DNA from: an uncultured Collinsella sp.
Lineage (GTDB): Bacteria; Actinomycetota; Coriobacteriia; Coriobacteriales; Coriobacteriaceae
Reading direction: 5' to 3'
DNA length: 10,495 nt
Assembly: GCA_902494855.1 (NCBI GenBank)
Contig: CABUVC010000044.1
Span: 1 to 10,495, forward strand
This document shows positions 6,239 through 10,495 of the stretch, piece by piece. The translations under genes were made by a program, and so were the position numbers. The stretch's first letter is position 1; each line of letters opens with the position of its first letter. Below the pieces are notes generated by a model that was not told the DNA's origin, did no database searches, and saw only the letters and a program-made list of their open reading frames with translations.

Positions 6239-6295
6239 ACGCCTCTGCGCACATGGCAGCTCCCGCGAAGGCCCCGAACCCCAGCACCGTTTAAC

Positions 6296-6333
6296 AACGC
6301 CACCGCCGAGCTCCCCTCCGGCGGTGGCGTTTT
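6296..6333 (+). terminator. Rho-independent terminator of surface protein gene 2
   Basis: A perfect 13-bp stem (6296-6308 with 6319-6331) and a ten-base loop are followed by only a short T run. It is unrelated in sequence to the two terminators inside the duplicated units, consistent with being the original terminator at the right end of the locus. Confidence 0.75.
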
Positions 6334-6445
6334 CCATATGCGTCCGCAGGGGATGCACGAGATTGTCTTTGGTCTAGCCCAACCGGCATACGCTGGCGTG
6401 CGACAATTGGGGCTGCCGATATCACAACACTGAGAGAAGCCCGTC

Positions 6446-7111
6446 ATGGAAGCGCATCAAAAGCAGATAACCGTTTATTCGAATCATACGGAAAGCGCGC
6501 CTGTCATCTACCTTCCTGTGGTCGTGGGCGACGGCAGCGAGGTTTATAAGTGTTGCCGAGAGCTCGACTGTCCGCCATTCGCCCTCGTCACCATTGGCGG
6601 GCTCGATTGGAATCGCGAGCTGAGCCCCTGGGCATGCGACGGGACCGTACGCGATGCCGAGCCTTTCGGCGGCCAAGCTGCCGATTTTCTTGATGAGCTG
6701 CTGAATCAGATAATCCCCCAGGTCGAGTCGTCGCTTCCTCAGCCGCCCACCTGGCGCGGCATTGCCGGCTACTCGCTCGCGGGCCTCTTCGCACTCTGGT
6801 CCCTCTGGCAAACCGACGCCTTTGACCGCGCCGCGAGCGCATCGGGGTCGCTATGGTTTCCCGACTTTGTCGACCGTGCCAGCACGGCCCCTTTTGCCGG
6901 CAGCCCGCAAGCCGTCTACCTGTCACTCGGCAAAAAGGAAACCAAGACGCCCAACCGCATGATGCGGCATGTACTCGACGACACACGCGCGATGGAAGCG
7001 TTGCTCGTCGAGCGCGGCATTCCAACAACGCTGGAGCTCAACCCCGGCAATCACTTTGCCCAAACCGACTTACGCATGGCCCGCGGCATCCACTGGATAC
7101 TGACGCATTAA
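6446..7111 (+). CDS. Small alpha/beta-hydrolase, putative esterase family
   Basis: This is a 221-residue cytoplasmic protein without a signal peptide. It has the nucleophile elbow GYSLAG (residues 108-113, Ser110) preceded by a strand-like segment, and a late GNHF with His203 placed as the catalytic histidine. The acid is probably Glu165 or a nearby Asp. The order and spacing match the putative esterase family (esterase D / enterochelin-esterase-like), which hydrolyses carboxylic esters or thioesters; the substrate here cannot be named. The ATG at 6446 has only a weak GAGAG-type ribosome binding site. The gene stands alone between the terminator of the surface protein gene and a convergent terminator. 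Its leader holds a weak AGCCCAA/TTGGGGCT inverted repeat (about 6377-6414), which I do not annotate separately. Confidence 0.75.
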   Translation: MEAHQKQITVYSNHTESAPVIYLPVVVGDGSEVYKCCRELDCPPFALVTIGGLDWNRELSPWACDGTVRDAEPFGGQAADFLDELLNQIIPQVESSLPQPPTWRGIAGYSLAGLFALWSLWQTDAFDRAASASGSLWFPDFVDRASTAPFAGSPQAVYLSLGKKETKTPNRMMRHVLDDTRAMEALLVERGIPTTLELNPGNHFAQTDLRMARGIHWILTH

Positions 7112-7113
7112 AA

Positions 7114-7147
7114 ATGGTGCCCACACGCATATACGCATGGGCACCAT
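7114..7147. terminator. Convergent bidirectional terminator
   Basis: A perfect 10-bp stem (7114-7123 with 7138-7147) encloses a 14-base loop. It has a T-rich tail rightward (ATCTTGTTTT) and TTTTTAA leftward, so it can end both the esterase transcript and the uracil permease transcript. Confidence 0.85.
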
Positions 7148-7172
7148 ATCTTGTTTTAGCTGAACGCAGCTG

Positions 7173-8507
7173 CTACTCAGCAGCCTCCTCAAGCTCGGAG
7201 ACATCAAACTCAAAGTCGTTACCCGGCAGGATGGCGTTGAGCATGATGCCCACCAGTGAGCCCACGGCAATGCCGGACAGCGAAATGGTCACGCCGCCCA
7301 GCTCCAACACGATGGCGCCGGCGGTGCTGTACGCGATGCCGAGCGAAAGCACGAGCACCAGCGCGGCAACCAGCACGTTGCGGTTGTTCTGGAAATCGAC
7401 CTGGTTCTCGATGAGGTTGCGGACGCCCACAGCGCTGATCATGCCGTAGAGCACGAGCGACACACCGCCGATAACGCATGCCGGCATGGCGGCGATGACC
7501 GCGGCGAACTTGGGGCAGAACGAAAGCACGATGGCGCAACACGCGGCAATTCGAATTACGCGCGGGTCGAACACGCGCGTCAGGGCGAGCACGCCGGTGT
7601 TCTCGCCATACGTAGTGTTGGCCGGAGCGCCAAAGAGCGAAGCCAGAATCGTGGCAAGGCCGTCGCCGAGCAGCGTGCGATGCAGACCGGGATCGGCAAT
7701 GTAGTTGCGCTCGCAAGTCGAACCGATAGCAGAGATATCGCCGATATGCTCGATCATGGTCGCGAAGGCCAGCGGCATGATGGTGATGATGGCCGTCGTG
7801 GCAAGACCGTTATCGAACTGCGGCCCAAAGAGTGCAAACACGGTGTTGTCCCACACGATGGGCAGACCGACCCACGGAGCGGCGGCAACGCCCGAGAAAT
7901 CAACCTCGCCGAGCGCAGCCGCAACGGCATAGCTCACCACAACGCCCAGCAAAATCGGCACGATCTTGACCATGCCACGGCCCCAGATGTTGCAGATGAC
8001 GATAACGGCAACGCCAATGACAGCCACAAGCCAGTTGGTCTGGCAGTTAGCAATAGCGGAGCTCGCCAGGATCAGACCGATCGAAATGACGATGGGGCCA
8101 GTCACCACCGGCGGGAAGAAACGCATGACACGCTTGGCGCCAAAGGCGCGGAAGAGCGCCGCAAGCACCGGATAAAGCAGGCCGGCGCAAGCAACGCCCA
8201 GACAAGCATAGGGCAAAAGCTCGGTCTCGCCGTTGGGCGCGATTGCGGCATAACCGGCAATAAAGGCAAACGATGAGCCCAAAAATGCCGGCACCTTACC
8301 GCGCGACAGGAAGTGGAACAGCAGCGTGCCCAAACCGGCAAACAAAAGCGTTGCCGAAACCGAGAGACCGGTGAGCACGGGCACCAGCACGGTGGCGCCA
8401 AACATGGCAAACAGGTGCTGCAGACCGAGCAAAAACATGCGCGGGCGGCCGAGCGACGATGCGTCGTAGATGGCATCGCTGGCGGCGGGCGTCGAGGACT
8501 GGGACAT
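7173..8507 (-). CDS. uraA: Uracil permease, NCS2 family
   Basis: This 444-residue membrane protein closely resembles UraA/PyrP uracil:proton symporters. The N-terminal signature GLQHLFAMFGATVLVP (residues 28-43) and KVPAFLGSSFAFI (71-83) are present. Glu253 in MIEHIGDI and Glu302 in YGENTGV correspond to the two glutamates that bind uracil and couple protons in E. coli UraA. It imports uracil for salvage into pyrimidine nucleotides. I chose the start at 8505-8507 because AAAGGA lies five bases before it; longer in-frame starts up to 8621 would add a basic, non-family extension. It lies 123 bases downstream of the MetE-like gene on the same strand with no clear terminator between, so read-through is possible. 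I found no PyrR-type leader in that gap, only a TACAAT -10-like hexamer with no matching -35. Confidence 0.9.
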   Translation of the reverse strand: MSQSSTPAASDAIYDASSLGRPRMFLLGLQHLFAMFGATVLVPVLTGLSVSATLLFAGLGTLLFHFLSRGKVPAFLGSSFAFIAGYAAIAPNGETELLPYACLGVACAGLLYPVLAALFRAFGAKRVMRFFPPVVTGPIVISIGLILASSAIANCQTNWLVAVIGVAVIVICNIWGRGMVKIVPILLGVVVSYAVAAALGEVDFSGVAAAPWVGLPIVWDNTVFALFGPQFDNGLATTAIITIMPLAFATMIEHIGDISAIGSTCERNYIADPGLHRTLLGDGLATILASLFGAPANTTYGENTGVLALTRVFDPRVIRIAACCAIVLSFCPKFAAVIAAMPACVIGGVSLVLYGMISAVGVRNLIENQVDFQNNRNVLVAALVLVLSLGIAYSTAGAIVLELGGVTISLSGIAVGSLVGIMLNAILPGNDFEFDVSELEEAAE

Positions 8508-8630
8508 GAGAGTCCTTTCAAAATGGAAGGGCGCTCGAGCATAGCGGATTACCTGCCCGAACGATACGATCCGAACCATTGTACGCGATACGCAATGCCT
8601 CGCACGCGCCGCCACCTGCAAACGCTAGCG

Positions 8631-9764
8631 TTACTTCCAAACGCGCTCGGCAATGCGCTTGACCAGCGCGATCTTCGCCCATTGCTCGTCCTCGGTCAGC
8701 TTGTTGCCAATCTCGCAGCTGGCAAAGCCGCACTGGGGCGACAGGTACAGATTCTCGAGCGGCACGTACTTAGCGGCTTCGCGGATGCGCTCGACGATAA
8801 CATCCTCGTTCTCGAGCTCTGCCGCCTTGGTGGTTACCAAGCCCAGCACGACCTTCTTGCCGGGAGCGACGTACTTGAGCGGCTCAAAGCCGCCGGCGCG
8901 CGGCGTGTCGAACTCCAGATAGAACGCATCGACATTCTCATGTGCGAACAGATACGGAGCGATAGGGTCGTAGCCGCCTTCAAAAGCGTAGGTGGAGTGG
9001 TAGTTGCCGCGGCACACGTGCGTGTTGATGACCAAATCGTCGGGCTTGCCCTCGATGGCGGCGTTGTTGAGCGCCACGCCCAGCTCGCTTACCTTTTGCA
9101 GGTCGACCGGGCTCATGCCGGTTTTGGCGACAAAATCGGTATCGCAGTAGATGCCCCAGGTGCAGTCATCAAACTGGATGTTGCGGCAGCCTGCTGCGTA
9201 CAGGTCGGCGATCACCGTGCGATAAGCGGCTGCAATGGCGTCGGCAAGTTCCTCATCGGTCTTATAGACAGCGCGCAGGCTCTCCTGCTGGCCATCGCAG
9301 CGATCGAGCGTGACCTCAGAGAACGTCTGGATCGGCGCCGGAATGGTCTGGCGTGCGACCTGGCCCTCCTCCTCAAGCGCCTTGACGAACTTAAAATGCT
9401 CGACGAACGGGTGGTTCTCGCCGCTAATGGGACCGGTAACCACGGCGGTGTCGGCCGTCGTCTCCTCGTCATGGAACATATAACCCGTGCGTGAGGTGCG
9501 GCGCTCAATGCCGTTAAGGCCCCACATAAAATCGAGGTGCCAGTAGCTGCGGCGGAACTCGCCATCGGTGATCACCTGCAGGCCGGCGGCCTTCTGCTTG
9601 GCCACCAAATCGCGAATGGCATCGTCCTCGACGGCCTTAAGGCCGGAAGCGTCGAGTTTACCCGCGACATAGGCGGCACGGGCGTCCTTTACAGCCTGCG
9701 GACGAAGAAAGCTGCCGACGATATCGGCGCGAAACGGCGCGTTCGGTTGAATCGAAGTGCTCAT
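8631..9764 (-). CDS. Core MetE-like cobalamin-independent methyltransferase (YxjG/YxjH type)
   Basis: This 377-residue protein corresponds to the catalytic C-terminal half of cobalamin-independent methionine synthase, without the N-terminal half of full MetE (about 750 residues). All zinc-site residues expected for the family are present: His249 and Cys251 in NTHVCRGN, Glu284 in YLEFD, and Cys345 in SPQCGF. The early DIVGSFLRP (residues 14-22) and DGEFRRSYW (67-75) are typical of the YxjG/YxjH branch. The predicted reaction is methyl transfer to the thiol of homocysteine to form methionine; the natural methyl donor of this short form is not evident. The ATG at 9762-9764 follows AAAGGGAG by six bases, and an in-frame ATG six codons upstream overlaps the site. 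The MET-box-like operator upstream (9851-9873) and the adjacent LysR gene support a methionine role. Confidence 0.85.
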   Translation of the reverse strand: MSTSIQPNAPFRADIVGSFLRPQAVKDARAAYVAGKLDASGLKAVEDDAIRDLVAKQKAAGLQVITDGEFRRSYWHLDFMWGLNGIERRTSRTGYMFHDEETTADTAVVTGPISGENHPFVEHFKFVKALEEEGQVARQTIPAPIQTFSEVTLDRCDGQQESLRAVYKTDEELADAIAAAYRTVIADLYAAGCRNIQFDDCTWGIYCDTDFVAKTGMSPVDLQKVSELGVALNNAAIEGKPDDLVINTHVCRGNYHSTYAFEGGYDPIAPYLFAHENVDAFYLEFDTPRAGGFEPLKYVAPGKKVVLGLVTTKAAELENEDVIVERIREAAKYVPLENLYLSPQCGFASCEIGNKLTEDEQWAKIALVKRIAERVWK

Positions 9765-9804
9765 AGATATCTCCCTTTGCATTGGTTGCTTTACTGGGAC
9801 AGAG

Positions 9805-9818
9805 TATGAGCGCTCATA
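9805..9818. promoter_or_regulatory. 14-bp perfect palindrome in the MetE-like leader
   Basis: TATGAGCGCTCATA is a perfect palindrome 41 bases before the MetE-like start codon. If the candidate -10 at 9831-9836 is used, it would lie just downstream of the transcription start, where a bound repressor could block transcription. No family assignment. Confidence 0.35.
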
Positions 9819-9830
9819 TGACCATCGTAA

Positions 9831-9836
9831 AATATA
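9831..9836 (-). promoter_or_regulatory. Possible -10 box for the MetE-like gene
   Basis: The minus strand reads TATATT. A 17-base spacer would put the -35 inside the LysR-type operator, where no consensus -35 is seen. That is common at activator-dependent promoters. AT-rich alternatives shifted by a few bases are equally possible. Confidence 0.3.
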
Positions 9837-9850
9837 CGTTTATAACAGTT

Positions 9851-9873
9851 TGATATAGATGTTTCCTATATCA
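9851..9873. promoter_or_regulatory. LysR-type operator resembling a MET-box
   Basis: TGATATAG-N7-CTATATCA has perfect 8-bp arms. It contains the T-N11-A core expected of LysR-type regulators. Its inner TATAG-N7-CTATA has the same arms and spacing as the streptococcal MET-box TATAGTTTSAAACTATA (recalled from the literature), though the seven central bases differ. It lies between the LysR gene and the MetE-like gene, about 87 bases before the latter's start. Confidence 0.55.
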
Positions 9874-9884
9874 GTCTGGACTGT

Positions 9885-9916
9885 CATAAAGAGACTTGAA
9901 CCGTGCGGAGCACAGC
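9885..9916 (-). terminator. Weak terminator after the LysR gene
   Basis: Leftward, a 7-bp stem with two wobbles and a three-base loop (9900-9916) is followed by TTCAAGTCTCTTTAT. The stem is short and the T-tract is interrupted, so termination may be partial. Confidence 0.35.
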
Positions 9917-9919
9917 AGC

Positions 9920-10495
9920 CTAGATATGCTGACGAATCGCGTCGATATAGGCCCGACCGTAGCGCGTAAGCGTCGTGTTCTTGCGCGTGATGATGCCAAT
10001 CTCCATGTACTCGTCCACGTCGAGCGGAATCGAGATAATGCCGGGGCCGTTGAGCTCGTGGCTGATCACGCCCGAGCATACCGTGTAGCCGTTGAGGCCC
10101 ATGGCCAAATTGAACAACGTCGCACGGTCGCGCACGCGGATATTTTTGCGACGCTCGAACGTCGAGGTCAGCTCCTCGGAATAGTAAAACGAGTTGTAGC
10201 TGCCCTGCTCGTAGGACAGGAACGGGTAGTCTTCCAGATCCTCGAGCGTCACGCTGGAGCGGTCCGCCAGCGGATGGTCGGCGCAGACGAAGACATGCGG
10301 CGTGGCGCAGAAGAGTCCTTCGAACACGAGCTCGTTGGCCACCAGCATGCGCTCGATGACCTCGCGGTTATGCTCGGATAAGTACAGGATGCCCAGTTCG
10401 CTTTTCATATGCGCGACATCCTCGATAATCTCGTGAGTCTGCTCCTCGCGCAGGGTGAAGTCGTAACGCGCGGCATCGAACTCGCGGATCACGTC
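9920..10495 (-). CDS. LysR-family regulator, MtaR/CmbR-like (C-terminal part)
   Basis: The window holds 191 residues of the effector-binding domain. The frame is open at the right edge, so the N-terminal helix-turn-helix (about 100-110 residues) lies outside. Segments such as GILYLSEHN, DHPLADRSSVTLEDLEDYPF and YEQGSYNSFYYSEE, then RATLFNLAMGLNGYTVCSG and PLDVDEYMEIGI, are characteristic of LysR effector domains. They look closest to the MtaR/CmbR group that controls sulfur amino acid genes in Gram-positives. It is followed on the same strand by a LysR-type inverted repeat and the MetE-like gene, which I infer it regulates. Same-strand placement, not the more usual divergent one, is notable. 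The effector is unknown. Confidence 0.8.
   Translation of the reverse strand, partial: DVIREFDAARYDFTLREEQTHEIIEDVAHMKSELGILYLSEHNREVIERMLVANELVFEGLFCATPHVFVCADHPLADRSSVTLEDLEDYPFLSYEQGSYNSFYYSEELTSTFERRKNIRVRDRATLFNLAMGLNGYTVCSGVISHELNGPGIISIPLDVDEYMEIGIITRKNTTLTRYGRAYIDAIRQHI

Larger units (their letters stand above)
4205..6252 (+). repeat. Tandem duplication, unit 2 (permease tail plus surface protein gene 2)
   Basis: This second unit is collinear with 2154-4204: permease tail, terminator, leader with the 32-bp block, then surface protein gene. Past the stop codon the two units align without gaps for 14 more bases (4183-4196 with 6239-6252, 10 of 14 matching). Beyond that I see no further resemblance. 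Confidence 0.85.

Noticed and set aside
8621..8632. AACGCTAGCGTT palindrome at the MetE-like stop codon as a terminator.
   Set aside because: It has no loop and no downstream T-tract, so a functional intrinsic terminator is unlikely.
8313..9494. Open frame of 393 codons on the plus strand across the uracil permease and MetE-like genes.
   Set aside because: It is antisense to two genes with clear family motifs and is explained by GC-rich third positions.
9765..9919. SAM (S-box) riboswitch upstream of the MetE-like gene.
   Set aside because: The gap is AT-rich with short inverted repeats and lacks the S-box core and a leader terminator. Protein-based control fits better.

Overview
The window is GC-rich and gene-dense, with Gram-positive features: strong AGGAGG-like ribosome binding sites, rho-independent terminators, and cell-wall sorting signals of the LAATG type. 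It also carries a bile-salt-hydrolase-like start and a short Gram-positive-style deformylase. I infer a gut Coriobacterium, with Collinsella the best guess. This rests on protein style and gene content, not on a database search.

Layout. At the left edge, the minus strand holds the first ten codons of a choloylglycine/bile salt hydrolase-like gene (1-30) and, upstream of it, a short peptide deformylase-like gene (275-694) with its terminator (97-130). Between the deformylase stop codon and that terminator lies a 109-nt imperfect palindrome (172-280). Its stem contains four regularly spaced tandem G.A/A.G motifs and reads as a structured RNA only on the plus strand. The plus strand then carries an AzgA-like purine permease (888-2198), two tandem paralogous LAATG-anchored beta-helix surface proteins (2407-4182 and 4454-6238), and a small alpha/beta-hydrolase esterase (6446-7111). 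A convergent terminator (7114-7147) separates these from three minus-strand genes, listed in transcription order: a LysR-type regulator running off the right edge (9920-10495), a core MetE-like methyltransferase (8631-9764), and a uracil permease (7173-8507).

How the parts fit. The surface-protein pair arose by tandem duplication of a unit of about 2.05 kb. The second unit still begins with the last 45 bp of the permease gene (4205-4249) and a copy of the permease terminator, so the duplication endpoint can be read to the base. At the right end, a 23-bp LysR-type inverted repeat (9851-9873) lies between the regulator and the MetE-like gene. Its TATAG-N7-CTATA core has the geometry of the MET-box of streptococcal MtaR-type regulators, which suggests a small methionine-control module. 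The two permeases suggest nucleobase salvage, but nothing in the sequence ties them into one operon.

The least explained features are the plus-strand GA-motif hairpin, the deformylase in which the catalytic glutamate position of HExxH is methionine, and the duplication fossil, which differs from its parent only at synonymous sites.
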